The notes beneath the pieces were generated by a model. It was given only the letters and a program-made list of their open reading frames with translations. It made no database searches and was not told the origin of the DNA. This document shows, one piece after another, positions 7,267 through 16,328 of a DNA stretch of 64,000 nt. Positions within the stretch are counted from its first letter, which is position 1, and every line of letters starts with the position of its first letter. Origin of the DNA: an uncultured Bacteroidota bacterium (GTDB lineage: Bacteria > Bacteroidota > Bacteroidia > NS11-12g > UBA9320); contig CAKZLB010000059.1 in NCBI GenBank assembly GCA_937124965.1, forward strand, positions 1-64,000. Reading direction: 5' to 3'. A program made the position numbers and the translations under genes.

Positions 7267-8220
7267 ATGATGTTATTAGATTTTGAAAAGCCTATTGAAG
7301 AGCTTATGGAGCAACTCGAAAAGGCTCAAGCAACTCACGAAAAAGGTAAGGTTGACATGACCGACACCATAGAACAGTTGCAAGGTAAAATTGATCAAAC
7401 CCGAAAAAATTTATATAAAAATTTAACTGGATGGCAAAAGGTTCAAGTGTCTCGACACCCAGACCGACCATACACACTAGATTATATTCATGGCATAACG
7501 AAAAACTTCATTGAACTGCATGGTGATCGCAATATGGGCGACGATAAAGCAATTGTTGGTGGTTTTGCCAACATTGATAGTCACCCAGTGATGATTCTTG
7601 GTCATCAAAAAGGCAGAAACACCAAAGAGCGTCAATATCGAAACTTCGGTATGGCGAACCCAGAAGGTTATCGAAAAGCACTTCGATTTATGAAGTTGGC
7701 CGAAAAATTCAACAAACCAATTATAACTCTTATAGATACTCCAGGTGCATCTCCAGGATTAGAGGCTGAAGAACGAGGTCAAGGTGAAGCAATTGCAAGA
7801 AACCTAATGGAAATGGCTGTATTGAAGGTGCCAATCATCTGCATCGTTATCGGTGAAGGGGCTTCAGGCGGTGCTTTAGGTATTGGCGTAGGCGACCGAA
7901 TTGCCATGCTCGAAAACTCATGGTACTCAGTGATTTCCCCAGAAAACTGCTCAACCATTCTTTGGAGAAGTTGGGAGTTCAAAGAAAAAGCTGCGGAAGC
8001 CTTAAAGCTTACTGGAAACGATATGCTCAAAAACGGTCTAATCGATAAAATTATCAAAGAACCCGTTGGTGGTGCTCATACAGATAAAGAGGCTATGTTC
8101 AAGACGATCAAGCTTGAAATAAAAAAGTTACTTAAAGAACTAAAGGAATTGTCTCCAGAGGAATTAATTGATCAACGCATCGCTAAATTTGGCTCAATGG
8201 GGGTTTATGAAGAAGCGTAG
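7267..8220 (+). CDS. accA: Acetyl-CoA carboxylase carboxyltransferase subunit alpha
   Basis: This 317-residue protein transfers the carboxyl group from carboxybiotin to acetyl-CoA, giving malonyl-CoA, together with AccD; it acts in the cytoplasm at the first step of fatty acid synthesis. The length and the opening [17 protein letters not shown] match AccA. The crotonase-fold core shows [29 protein letters not shown] and the glycine-rich [12 protein letters not shown] oxyanion region. The start at 7267 (a second ATG at 7270 is possible) is preferred because a -7 box lies just upstream. accD is not in the window. The 3' end overlaps the convergent WbqC-family gene by 38 bases. Confidence 0.97.
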   Translation: MMLLDFEKPIEELMEQLEKAQATHEKGKVDMTDTIEQLQGKIDQTRKNLYKNLTGWQKVQVSRHPDRPYTLDYIHGITKNFIELHGDRNMGDDKAIVGGFANIDSHPVMILGHQKGRNTKERQYRNFGMANPEGYRKALRFMKLAEKFNKPIITLIDTPGASPGLEAEERGQGEAIARNLMEMAVLKVPIICIVIGEGASGGALGIGVGDRIAMLENSWYSVISPENCSTILWRSWEFKEKAAEALKLTGNDMLKNGLIDKIIKEPVGGAHTDKEAMFKTIKLEIKKLLKELKELSPEELIDQRIAKFGSMGVYEEA

Positions 8221-8770
8221 CTAAAGCTTCTGGTCCAACATTAAATAATAGATCTAGAATACTTACGTTTTCAAGAAAATCATTTTTATCTTGGAAAACC
8301 TGATAATAACTGATTGGGTACTCCAATAAGTGGAACTTCTCGTCCACGTCTTCGCTATCAAAACTAGTTGTGGTTGAAACCGACATGTCTACATTCAGTT
8401 TCGCAAAGCACCATTTGACGGCTGCCAAATTTAGATCAAAGAGTAAATTGTGCCTTTTGTTTAATAAGTCTTTGAATTCGTGTGCATAAAATTCAAAAAA
8501 TGGAGACCGGTTATATGCCGTTTCCACGCTCCTTAGGTGTTTTGTTATCCAATCCTCACTATAACTTATTTCAACATCTATAAAACGATGCCTTGACGCT
8601 TTTACGGTAGGAATAGACAATGATTGTCGACCGTTCGGTCCGACGATATCAAAACGATTTCTGTGGCTTTGTTTTACCCAATTTTCAAATCCGTCAACCA
8701 TTATTGAATCTGTCTGACTTACTCGTTGAAACCAGCCAATCGAAGGAAACAAATGAAGTGGTACAATCAT
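8183..8770 (-). CDS. WbqC-family protein
   Basis: This 195-residue protein resembles the WbqC family: an opening hydrophobic strand with [11 protein letters not shown], then [20 protein letters not shown] and [14 protein letters not shown], features shared by the Bacteroidota members. WbqC proteins are found in O-antigen loci elsewhere but their reaction is not established. It overlaps the folK stop by 4 bases (ATGA), so the two are probably co-transcribed and translationally coupled. Its last 38 bases overlap the end of accA on the other strand. Context gives no clear pathway. Confidence 0.75.
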   Translation of the reverse strand: MIVPLHLFPSIGWFQRVSQTDSIMVDGFENWVKQSHRNRFDIVGPNGRQSLSIPTVKASRHRFIDVEISYSEDWITKHLRSVETAYNRSPFFEFYAHEFKDLLNKRHNLLFDLNLAAVKWCFAKLNVDMSVSTTTSFDSEDVDEKFHLLEYPISYYQVFQDKNDFLENVSILDLLFNVGPEALATLLHKPPLSQI

Positions 8771-9273
8771 TCTGAACTTTCCTCCTTTTCCAATAATTCT
8801 GTTCGCAAGGTCCTAATTGACTTCTCTAATAAAGGGTGTTCAAAGTCGGGCATTATTTCCATTAAAGGATCCAACACAAACAAACGCTCCTGTAAATATG
8901 GATGTGGAATCTCGAGAATGTCTGATTGATACACTAAATTTCCATAAAAAATAATATCAATATCAATAATTCTTGGACCCCATTTTTCTTTTCGAACTCT
9001 ACCTAAATCTTGTTCGATATTCAAGATGGTTTCAAGTAAAACAAGAGGTTTTAAGTTCGAATTATAAACAACAGCCAAGTTTAAAAAACTAGATTGGTTT
9101 ACATTTCCCCATGGCTCTGTTTCATACACCGATGATATTTCAATAGGTTCACCCATGACTTCTTTCAAACTTGTTAGAGCTTGTCGCAAGTTACCCGCTT
9201 TATCGCCAATGTTTGTGCCCAATAGCAGCACAACAAGTTCCGACCTTTGCGTTATTTCAAAATCTCGATCCAT
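8767..9273 (-). CDS. folK: 2-amino-4-hydroxy-6-hydroxymethyldihydropteridine pyrophosphokinase
   Basis: FolK transfers pyrophosphate from ATP to 6-hydroxymethyl-dihydropterin in folate synthesis. The 168-residue length is normal. Hallmarks are LLLGTNIGDKAGNLRQAL near the N-terminus, SSVYETEPWG, the helix LNIEQDLGRVRKEKWGPRIIDIDI with its Mg/ATP-binding aspartates, and PHPYLQERLFVLDPL. Transcription probably starts in the short divergent space before 9355. It is followed by the WbqC-family gene with a 4-base overlap; no other folate gene is adjacent. Confidence 0.96.
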   Translation of the reverse strand: MDRDFEITQRSELVVLLLGTNIGDKAGNLRQALTSLKEVMGEPIEISSVYETEPWGNVNQSSFLNLAVVYNSNLKPLVLLETILNIEQDLGRVRKEKWGPRIIDIDIIFYGNLVYQSDILEIPHPYLQERLFVLDPLMEIMPDFEHPLLEKSIRTLRTELLEKEESSE

Positions 9274-9342
9274 TCCGATGGCTCAAAGTTCCAACATTTT
9301 CATATGGTCTACAACCTTATTCTTGAATTGAATTCGTTTGTG

Positions 9343-9350
9343 TAAATTTG
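9343..9350 (+). promoter_or_regulatory. -7 box of the 9355 gene
   Basis: TAAATTTG fits TAnnTTTG, with TTG 17 bases upstream (9323-9325). Only 4 bases separate it from the ATG, which implies a nearly leaderless transcript. Confidence 0.5.
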
Positions 9351-9354
9351 TCTA

Positions 9355-9729
9355 ATGGAGTTTAAAAACATTTTAATCCTTGTTGGTGTAGCCGTTTACT
9401 ATTACTTAAGAGCTAGAAGTAACAGTAAAAAGAATGAAGCCAACCAAAAAAATGTAAAACCCTCTCCAAAAACTAGTTCATCTAAAGGCCGTAGTTTAGA
9501 GGATATCCTTAGAGAGTTCCAACAAGAAGTAACTCCAGAACCATCTCCAAATCCAGAACAAAGATTTGAAGAACCTATCATTGAAAAAGAATTTGTAGAG
9601 AAGTCAAAACCAATTCAACCTGTTAAGCTGGTTGAAATTGAAGAGGAAGAAGATGGTGATGAAGATTCTTTTGACTTAAGACAAGCCGTCATCAATGACG
9701 CCATCCTCAATAGACCCCACCGTTTTTGA
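9355..9729 (+). CDS. Small membrane-anchored acidic protein, unknown function
   Basis: This 124-residue protein begins with one hydrophobic segment (about residues 4-20, ILILVGVAVYYYLRAR), then a lysine/serine-rich stretch, the short conserved-looking helix RSLEDILREFQQE (about residues 46-60), a proline- and glutamate-rich acidic region, and the tail FDLRQAVINDAILNRPHRF. Similar small proteins with RSLEDIL and AILNRP motifs occur in other Bacteroidota, but no function is known to me. It is probably anchored in the inner membrane with a cytoplasmic acidic tail. The 3' end overlaps the convergent GtrA-family gene by 54 bases. Confidence 0.75.
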   Translation: MEFKNILILVGVAVYYYLRARSNSKKNEANQKNVKPSPKTSSSKGRSLEDILREFQQEVTPEPSPNPEQRFEEPIIEKEFVEKSKPIQPVKLVEIEEEEDGDEDSFDLRQAVINDAILNRPHRF

Positions 9730-10212
9730 CGAACCTTTAAAAATCCAGATTTTCTGACCAATAAAGTTTACGATACTTGTAACCGCAGTAGCCAAAACGA
9801 AAGCGAACAATTTGTCCGTTTTAAATGGGAAAAGAGTAGTTTTCACTCCGTCATACGTCGTATACAACAATGCTATTTCATTGTCTTTAAACAGACTAAG
9901 ACCAAGCTTGTTAATGGCTATGTTGATTACAAAAGATATGGCATATAAAACTGCAAAATTTCGCAGTCTCTTATTATCACGGTCGGAGGTTCTCCAAGTC
10001 CAAAACTTATTAAGGTTATAAGTTACCAAGCTACCAACGATATAACCGAATCCTTTATACACATCAGTCCATATAATGCTTCCAAACGCGGTTTCCGTAG
10101 AGTTTCCAAAAAGATTACTTAAACTATAATAAACAGTAAAATCCACAAAAACTGCGATTAAGCCGCTAATTGTAAATTTCGTAATTTGTTTACTTGTTTG
10201 GTAGATTGCCAT
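9676..10212 (-). CDS. GtrA-family membrane protein
   Basis: This 178-residue protein has four predicted membrane helices, at about 12-32, 50-68, 82-105 and 133-150, and the family pattern FTISGLIAVFVDFTVYYSLSN near the start and YNLNKFWTWR after helix 2. GtrA/DPMS-type proteins act in moving lipid-linked sugars across the inner membrane or assist glycosyltransferases; the substrate here cannot be read. It stands alone, with its own -7 box and a well-placed TTG upstream. Its 3' end overlaps the convergent small membrane-protein gene by 54 bases. Confidence 0.88.
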   Translation of the reverse strand: MAIYQTSKQITKFTISGLIAVFVDFTVYYSLSNLFGNSTETAFGSIIWTDVYKGFGYIVGSLVTYNLNKFWTWRTSDRDNKRLRNFAVLYAISFVINIAINKLGLSLFKDNEIALLYTTYDGVKTTLFPFKTDKLFAFVLATAVTSIVNFIGQKIWIFKGSSKTVGSIEDGVIDDGLS

Positions 10213-10228
10213 GAAATCGAATATGGGG

Positions 10229-10258
10229 CAAAAATACTCTATTTAGAATTTTGACCAA
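10229..10258 (-). promoter_or_regulatory. Promoter of the GtrA-family gene
   Basis: On the minus strand TTG (10256-10258) is followed after 19 bases by TATTTTTG (10229-10236), close to the Bacteroidota -33/-7 arrangement. The start codon follows 16 bases later. Confidence 0.55.
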
Positions 10259-10286
10259 TTAAATGGGTTTGGGATATGGAATAATC

Positions 10287-10294
10287 TATATTTG
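10287..10294 (+). promoter_or_regulatory. -7 box of guaB
   Basis: TATATTTG fits TAnnTTTG; a TTTG lies 15 bases upstream (10268-10271). The ATG at 10330 follows after 35 bases. The box is 70 bases from the divergent GtrA promoter. Confidence 0.5.
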
Positions 10295-10329
10295 CACCGC
10301 AAATAATAGCCGCATTTAATTATTTGCAA

Positions 10330-11802
10330 ATGTCTGAAAATTCTCAATCAAAAATTGCTTATCACGGTCTCACTTTCGACGACGTGTTGGTTTTGCCAAA
10401 ATATTCTGAAGTCTTACCTCGTGACGTAATTACGCAAACAAGACTAACAAAAAAACTTTCTATAAACGTTCCAATAATATCCGCTGCGATGGATACTGTT
10501 ACCGAAAGCAAGCTTGCAATCGCAATAGCACGTGAAGGTGGAATTGGTATTATTCACAAAAACATGTCGATAGCACAGCAAGCTGCCGAAGTGAAAAAAG
10601 TGAAACGTTCTGAGAGTGGAATGATTAAAGACCCTATTACACTCGAAGGTCACGCAACACTTCAACAAGCATTAGGATTAATGAAAGACCATCGGATTGG
10701 TGGCATTCCAGTTGTTGATGGGAACGGAGTACTTAAAGGAATAATTACCAATCGAGATCTACGTTTCGAAAAAGATTTGTCGAAACCTATCTCTGACGTA
10801 ATGACGAAAGAGAACCTTATCACTACTGACGTAGATACAGACTTGACCAAAGCAAAAGGCATCCTTCAGCAATATAAAATCGAGAAATTACCCGTTGTTG
10901 ATTCAAAAGGAACATTGAAAGGTCTTATAACATTTAAGGACATTGAAAAAGTTAAAAACCACCCAACTTCATCCAAAGATTCGTTCGGAAGGCTATTGGT
11001 TGGTGCAGCTGTTGGTATAACTTCGGACACCATTGATCGTGTAACTGCATTAGCAGAAGTTGAGGTAGATGTTATAACACTAGACACAGCTCATGGCCAC
11101 TCAAAAGGTGTTGCTGAAGAACTGAAAAAGATAAAAAGCGTGTTTCCAGACTTACAAGTAATTGTTGGAAACGTGGCAACTGCTGAAGCTGTTAAATTTT
11201 TAGCAGAAGCTGGTGCTGATGCAATCAAAGTTGGGGTTGGTCCTGGATCAATTTGTACAACTCGAATTATCGCAGGCATTGGAGTACCACAGCTTTCAGC
11301 CATTATGCATTGTGCTGAAGCAGCCAAAGAGTTTAACGTCCCAGTTATTGCAGACGGTGGTATTCGGTATAGCGGTGATCTTGTCAAAGCACTGGTTGGT
11401 GGAGCTGACAGTATTATGGCGGGTTCTCTATTTGCTGGAACCGAAGAGTCTCCAGGAGAAACGAGTATTTATGAAGGACGAAAGGTTAAATCCTATCGCG
11501 GAATGGGCAGTATTGAAGCAATGAAAAAAGGAAGTAGTGATCGATACTTTCAAGACGCTGAAGCAGGTTTAGCTAAACTAGTTCCAGAAGGGATAGTTGG
11601 AACCGTTCCGTATAAAGGGAGCTTAAGTGAAGTTATCTATCAGTATGTTGGAGGTTTACGAGCAGGAATGGGGTACTGTGGTGCCAAAACTATAAGCGAA
11701 CTTCAAGATGTACAATTCACCAAAATCACTGGTAGCGGTATGCGTGAAAGCCACCCTCATGATATAACGATTACCAAAGAAGCTCCGAATTATAGTAGAT
11801 AA
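10330..11802 (+). CDS. guaB: Inosine-5'-monophosphate dehydrogenase
   Basis: GuaB oxidises IMP to XMP with NAD, the committed step of GMP synthesis. This 490-residue protein has the usual layout: a TIM barrel interrupted by two CBS domains at about residues 98-213. The catalytic loop GVGPGSICTT carries Cys309; VIADGGIRYSGD and the flap region MGSIEAMKKGSSDRYF follow, and the C-terminus has GGLRAGMGYCGA. I start at the ATG 10330; a TTG two codons upstream is less likely. The gene is monocistronic, with a hairpin-bearing intergenic stretch after the stop. Confidence 0.97.
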   Translation: MSENSQSKIAYHGLTFDDVLVLPKYSEVLPRDVITQTRLTKKLSINVPIISAAMDTVTESKLAIAIAREGGIGIIHKNMSIAQQAAEVKKVKRSESGMIKDPITLEGHATLQQALGLMKDHRIGGIPVVDGNGVLKGIITNRDLRFEKDLSKPISDVMTKENLITTDVDTDLTKAKGILQQYKIEKLPVVDSKGTLKGLITFKDIEKVKNHPTSSKDSFGRLLVGAAVGITSDTIDRVTALAEVEVDVITLDTAHGHSKGVAEELKKIKSVFPDLQVIVGNVATAEAVKFLAEAGADAIKVGVGPGSICTTRIIAGIGVPQLSAIMHCAEAAKEFNVPVIADGGIRYSGDLVKALVGGADSIMAGSLFAGTEESPGETSIYEGRKVKSYRGMGSIEAMKKGSSDRYFQDAEAGLAKLVPEGIVGTVPYKGSLSEVIYQYVGGLRAGMGYCGAKTISELQDVQFTKITGSGMRESHPHDITITKEAPNYSR

Positions 11803-11847
11803 CTCGTTGGATTACAGATTGATAATTTGTCTATCCAGAACTTCTAA

Positions 11848-11990
11848 AATCAAAAATCTCCAATCTGACTTCTGACTTCAGATTGGTCTATTCCTAAATC
11901 GTGTTAACCAATTTTAACGTAATCGTCTTAGACTAGAAGTTTAACGTAGAAAATTTCTACAATCAAAAATCTCCAATCTGCCTTCTGATT
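11848..11990 (+). repeat. Direct repeat pair and hairpin downstream of guaB
   Basis: The 20-mer AATCAAAAATCTCCAATCTG occurs at 11848-11867 and again at 11961-11980; similarity continues (ACTTCTGA/CCTTCTGA). The first copy is part of a perfect 9-bp hairpin, CCAATCTGA (11860-11868) with TCAGATTGG (11878-11886), without a T tract. A 7-bp palindrome GTAGAAA/TTTCTAC lies just before the second copy. It may be a dispersed intergenic repeat or a weak bidirectional terminator between the convergent guaB and protease genes. Confidence 0.6.
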
Positions 11991-12039
11991 TCTTCCTTCT
12001 TCCCTCTCCGTTCAAACTTCTCCCTTCCCTCCTCGTCGC

Positions 12040-14529
12040 TTATTTTTTTATAATTTTTCCGTGTGACTCCAAATTGTCTTCATTGATAAACGTGTAATAA
12101 TACACCCCAGATTCAACCGACAATAGTATTGTATTATTTGCAGCATCAATATCTTGTTCTAATACAACTTGACCAAGATTATTTGTGAGCTGAAACTTTC
12201 CCTTGATCGGTGTCTTTAAGGTAATGCTTCCCGTTGTAGGATTTGGAGAGAGTTCAATTTTGGCATTGTTAATTGTTGGAACACCTACGTTGAATTTAGC
12301 CGTTATCGTTTTCTCTGCGCCATCGCTTGAGCAAACATTATCGATGTATAGTTCTACTTTATAGCTATCACGTATTGCATACGTATGTTTTGGACTATCT
12401 TCAAGTGAAGAGTCTCCATCACCAAAGTACCAAACCAGAAATGAAAAATTTTGACTAGTATTGGTAAAATCAAACTCCATTCCGTCTTCTAGGACATCAA
12501 AACTTGCAATTGCATCATCTATAACTGTGATGGTTTCTTCTAATTCCGAACTTGAACCACAGGCGTTCTTTGCCGCAACCGAAACTACATGGTCTCCAGA
12601 AGTTGCCCAATCAACCTCGACAGCATTTTGGTCCGAAGCGCCAACAATGGTTCCTCCAGTATTTACATTCCACACATAAGACGTAGCGTCGGGTACATCC
12701 GTTAGCTGATAGGTTGGATTTGCTTTGTCTACGCAAGATGTATCATGTAAAAAAGAAGTAGGAGTTTCAGGAACATCTGGTTGAACCGTAATCTTTACAA
12801 ATGCGGTATCATCGCCAAAATCATTTGAAACTATCAAACGAATTGTCTTTTCGCCAGATTTAGAGTAGTCAACAATATATGGTCCTGATCCAGTAGCTTG
12901 ACCAGTTGATGCGTCATCACCAAAATCCCAGTTATACTTTGTTACCTTACCTTCTGTTAAGTCAGTAAACCGAACACTTGTACCTGGACAAGGTGTTACT
13001 ATATTAGCCTCTAGATTGGCCTTTGGTTTTGTGATATTGCAGTCGTTCGCAGTAATTGATTTATATAATGACTTTCCACATACGCGACCTTTTCCACTTT
13101 CATCGCCAACGTAAACCCCACCATCTATATCATCTTGATGCAGTTTTGTCTTTCGATCTCCGTTTGATAAGGAATAATGCATGATTTTAGTGTCATCGAT
13201 AACATGTGATAATTGATGTCCATGTCCCAACTCATGTGTGGCAACAGTTTCGAAATCGTATTGACTTGTTGCTGGTTTGTCAGTGCCATAATACCAACTT
13301 CTCGTAGAGTCGAATGATATATCCAACTCTGAAACATAAAATGTCGCTACTCCACTGGTTACACATCCGCCATACCAACTGCTGCATACGCCTAAACGAC
13401 TATCACCGAAATTTGTGAATCTCACTATGTTAATATTGTCTTTCGCCGCAGCTTGAGATGTCGTAGTTGACGAACTAATATCCCAATTCATGAGTGTTCC
13501 ACATCTCCAGTTTTCTGCTGCTCGGTAAAAAGCGTTTACAGCATCATCTTTACCAGCAAAATTATCAGACATCGTCCATTGATATCCCCCATTGTTATTG
13601 AGATCAATATGTTTTGGTGAGTAATAACCGGAATCAGCTCCACTCCCACCTTGAAAAGCATAGTTTGAATGAGAATACCTAACAACAATCGATTGGCTAG
13701 AAAGTCCGGTCTCAGAACTCGTATTGGTTACTCTTATTTTGCCTGTACCTGCTCGATTGGGCACATACACTTCAATTTTACTATTGCTCCATGACTTGAA
13801 TGAAGTTGGATAATGTAGTTCCAAAAAGCGCCCATCACCATAATTTGGATCAACAAACTCCACATATCCGTCACCTTGAGCAAACCCAAAATTACTTCCC
13901 GTTATCGTCAATAAGTCTCCCGTTCCCCCTGTTACTGTATCTTTATCAATACCAGAAATTATTGGAGTTGCTAACGGGCGAGTATTCGAAACACCAAAAA
14001 ATCCTTTACCTACTACTTTTCGGGATACACCCGTATATGACTCAATTAACGGGAATAAATAGGTCTCGACATTTTCAAACTTTTCAAAATAACCATGAGC
14101 CGTTTTATTTAAAAGGTCGTATTTGATAAATGACTGTACACTAGCAGTCGGTTTGTAATATTTTGTCTCCTTATTGTTAAAAGTGATCGGTGAGTTCTTT
14201 AATAAGAAAACTCCTTTTTCACCAACTGAAAGTTGTAATGAAGGCTCAACAACAAGAGCTGTTAGTCCTATTACTCCTCCTTCGGTTAATATTTCAATGG
14301 TCTTACTTTCAACAACTCCTTTAAAAATAGAGGATACCTTAAGCAAATTTGTTGTGTAAATAAAATCATGATTATCATTCCAGACACTAACTTGGTCAAT
14401 AACCTCTGCCTCAACAATTACGTCAGACATGTAAACTTTTTTCTGAACACTAAAAGGTTCAATTGTGCATTGAGAATATGCGCCGATTGAAAGCGCTGTA
14501 ACTAGTAAAAGGGTAAAAATTCGCTTCAT
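12040..14529 (-). CDS. Secreted metzincin-type metalloprotease with TIG and PKD domains, T9SS sorting domain
   Basis: I start at 14529 (829 aa), which gives the signal peptide MKRIFTLLLVTALSIGAYSQ; an upstream ATG nine codons earlier would bury it. A TIG/IPT-type sandwich is seen around residues 190-285 (TPIISGIDKDTVTGGTGDLL). The protease core carries HELGHGHQLSH near residue 432, the metzincin zinc site HExxHxxGxxH-like (third ligand H; S in place of the usual residue before it) and a Met-turn candidate IMHY. PKD-like domains follow (YNWDFGDDAS, VWYFGDGDSS), then a type IX sorting domain (IELSPNPTTGSITL). It is probably an exported or surface protease of the pappalysin/matrixin-like kind; substrate unknown. 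Confidence 0.85.
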   Translation of the reverse strand: MKRIFTLLLVTALSIGAYSQCTIEPFSVQKKVYMSDVIVEAEVIDQVSVWNDNHDFIYTTNLLKVSSIFKGVVESKTIEILTEGGVIGLTALVVEPSLQLSVGEKGVFLLKNSPITFNNKETKYYKPTASVQSFIKYDLLNKTAHGYFEKFENVETYLFPLIESYTGVSRKVVGKGFFGVSNTRPLATPIISGIDKDTVTGGTGDLLTITGSNFGFAQGDGYVEFVDPNYGDGRFLELHYPTSFKSWSNSKIEVYVPNRAGTGKIRVTNTSSETGLSSQSIVVRYSHSNYAFQGGSGADSGYYSPKHIDLNNNGGYQWTMSDNFAGKDDAVNAFYRAAENWRCGTLMNWDISSSTTTSQAAAKDNINIVRFTNFGDSRLGVCSSWYGGCVTSGVATFYVSELDISFDSTRSWYYGTDKPATSQYDFETVATHELGHGHQLSHVIDDTKIMHYSLSNGDRKTKLHQDDIDGGVYVGDESGKGRVCGKSLYKSITANDCNITKPKANLEANIVTPCPGTSVRFTDLTEGKVTKYNWDFGDDASTGQATGSGPYIVDYSKSGEKTIRLIVSNDFGDDTAFVKITVQPDVPETPTSFLHDTSCVDKANPTYQLTDVPDATSYVWNVNTGGTIVGASDQNAVEVDWATSGDHVVSVAAKNACGSSSELEETITVIDDAIASFDVLEDGMEFDFTNTSQNFSFLVWYFGDGDSSLEDSPKHTYAIRDSYKVELYIDNVCSSDGAEKTITAKFNVGVPTINNAKIELSPNPTTGSITLKTPIKGKFQLTNNLGQVVLEQDIDAANNTILLSVESGVYYYTFINEDNLESHGKIIKK

Positions 14530-14590
14530 TGAAAATGTTTTGTCCAAATATCGCATAAAAACACCTTCAAATTTTGTTACAGTTTAGTCA

Positions 14591-14598
14591 TACCTTTG
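14591..14598 (+). promoter_or_regulatory. -7 box of purK
   Basis: TACCTTTG fits TAnnTTTG and ends 14 bases before the ATG at 14613; TTTTG lies 14 bases upstream. Confidence 0.5.
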
Positions 14599-14612
14599 AA
14601 TCCGTATAAAAA

Positions 14613-15773
14613 ATGACACAACCTTTTAAAAACACAATTGGAATTATTGGAGGTGGACAATTAGGAAAAATGCTAATTGAAAGTGCCCTCCCATGGAATG
14701 TATCTTTTAACATCTTAGAACAATCTCAAGACTGTCCATCCTTTAGGTATGCTTCAACTTTTATTGAAGGAAGTCTAATGGATTCGTCTAAAATTATGGA
14801 ACTGGCAGAGATCAGCGACGTAATTACGTATGAAATTGAACATGTTAATGTGGAGACACTTAAAGCTTTGGAAGCAAAAGGTAAAACGGTAATACCGGCT
14901 GCCAATATCCTAGAAATTATTCAAAATAAAGGAACTCAAAAGTCTTTTTATAAGGATAATGAGCTCAACACATCGAAATTTGAAATCGTTGATTCTAGCG
15001 ATGCGGAACAAGTTGATTTAACCAAGTACTCTAGCGAGAAAATTGTTGTTAAAAGTTGTACTGGAGGATATGATGGAAAAGGTGTTGCTATCTTAGCCAA
15101 ATCTGATGTTATGAATGGTAAAGTATCTGATGTGTTTAAAGGTCAAGTAGTGGTCGAAGAATATATTGAAGATGCGAAAGAGCTTTCTGTAATAGTGTGC
15201 AGAAGTAGGTCAGGTGAAATAAAAACTTTTCCTATAGTTGAAATGGAGTTTGATCCCAAAATAAACTTAGTAGACTACCTTTTTGCACCAAGTTCAATAG
15301 AGGCCGAAACAGCCGAAATCGCTACTGAATTAGCAAAAAACTCCATTGATAAACTTAATGGCGTTGGAATTTTTGCCGTTGAACTGTTTTTAACAAAAAG
15401 TGGAGAGTGCCTCATAAATGAAATTGCACCTCGTCCTCATAATTCTGGACACCACACCATTGAAGCATGCTATACTTCACAATATGAGCAACTTATTAGA
15501 ATAATGCTTGATTTACCTTTAGGTGATACATCATTGATCTCACCTGCAGTAATGACAAATATTTTAGGTGCCAACGATGTTACTGGCGATTATAATCTTG
15601 AGGGTCTAGCTGATTTGGCAAAAACCAAAGGAGCTTATCTTCATTGGTATAACAAAACGGTGACCAAGCCAGGTAGAAAAATGGGTCATTTTACAGTTCT
15701 TGATGAATCTTTGGATAGCGCAATTGCTACTTCGAAATTTCTCAGAGAAAAACTAAAAACCGTTAAGCCATAG
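14613..15773 (+). CDS. purK: N5-carboxyaminoimidazole ribonucleotide synthase
   Basis: PurK uses ATP and bicarbonate to convert AIR to N5-CAIR in purine synthesis. The 386-residue protein has the ATP-grasp layout: N-terminal GIIGGGQLGKMLIESA, the ATP-binding lid CTGGYDGKGVAIL, and the metal/ATP site FAVELFLTKSGECLINEIAPRPHNSGHHTIEAC. It precedes purE by 39 bases, the normal partner that turns N5-CAIR into CAIR. A -7 box sits close to the start, and another before purE, so the pair may be transcribed both jointly and separately. Confidence 0.97.
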   Translation: MTQPFKNTIGIIGGGQLGKMLIESALPWNVSFNILEQSQDCPSFRYASTFIEGSLMDSSKIMELAEISDVITYEIEHVNVETLKALEAKGKTVIPAANILEIIQNKGTQKSFYKDNELNTSKFEIVDSSDAEQVDLTKYSSEKIVVKSCTGGYDGKGVAILAKSDVMNGKVSDVFKGQVVVEEYIEDAKELSVIVCRSRSGEIKTFPIVEMEFDPKINLVDYLFAPSSIEAETAEIATELAKNSIDKLNGVGIFAVELFLTKSGECLINEIAPRPHNSGHHTIEACYTSQYEQLIRIMLDLPLGDTSLISPAVMTNILGANDVTGDYNLEGLADLAKTKGAYLHWYNKTVTKPGRKMGHFTVLDESLDSAIATSKFLREKLKTVKP

Positions 15774-15787
15774 TATCCTTTTATTGA

Positions 15788-15795
15788 TAGCTTTG
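15788..15795 (+). promoter_or_regulatory. -7 box of purE
   Basis: TAGCTTTG in the short purK-purE gap fits TAnnTTTG, 17 bases before the purE ATG. It may give purE an extra transcript. Confidence 0.4.
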
Positions 15796-15812
15796 TTAAA
15801 ACCTTTGATTTT

Positions 15813-16328
15813 ATGACGGCAATTGTAGGAATAATTATGGGTTCTGACTCCGACTTACCGGTAATGTCAGAAGCTGCAAAAGTATTGGACGAGCTTAAAG
15901 TTCCTTACGAACTTACTGTAGTTAGTGCTCATCGTACTGCAAAACGAATGTATGATTACGCAGATTCTGCAGTCGATCGTGGACTAAAAGTAATAATAGC
16001 TGGAGCTGGTGGAGCCGCCCACCTTCCGGGAATGGTGGCTTCCTTGACCGCCTTACCCGTCATTGGTGTTCCAGTTAAATCCTCAAACATGAGTGGCATA
16101 GACTCGCTATATAGCATAGTTCAAATGCCTCCAGGAGTTCCAGTTGCAACTGTCGCAATTAACGGCGCAAAAAATGCCGGAATCTTAGCAGCGCAAATCG
16201 TTGGAATTGCTGATAAAACCGTCCAAGAAAACGTAGGAAAGTTTAAATCAGAGATGGAATCTACGGTTCTTGAGAAGGCCGAAAATCTTGAAAAGATTGG
16301 CTATTCAGATTATCTAAGAAAAAAATGA
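15813..16328 (+). CDS. purE: N5-carboxyaminoimidazole ribonucleotide mutase
   Basis: PurE moves the carboxyl group of N5-CAIR to give CAIR. This 171-residue protein is the class I (bacterial) form: [19 protein letters not shown] at the N-terminus, [13 protein letters not shown] with the catalytic histidine, [17 protein letters not shown], and the PVKS and [18 protein letters not shown] motifs. It follows purK and its stop overlaps the next ORF's ATG by 4 bases, so the DUF3109 gene is likely in the same transcript. Confidence 0.97.
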   Translation: MTAIVGIIMGSDSDLPVMSEAAKVLDELKVPYELTVVSAHRTAKRMYDYADSAVDRGLKVIIAGAGGAAHLPGMVASLTALPVIGVPVKSSNMSGIDSLYSIVQMPPGVPVATVAINGAKNAGILAAQIVGIADKTVQENVGKFKSEMESTVLEKAENLEKIGYSDYLRKK

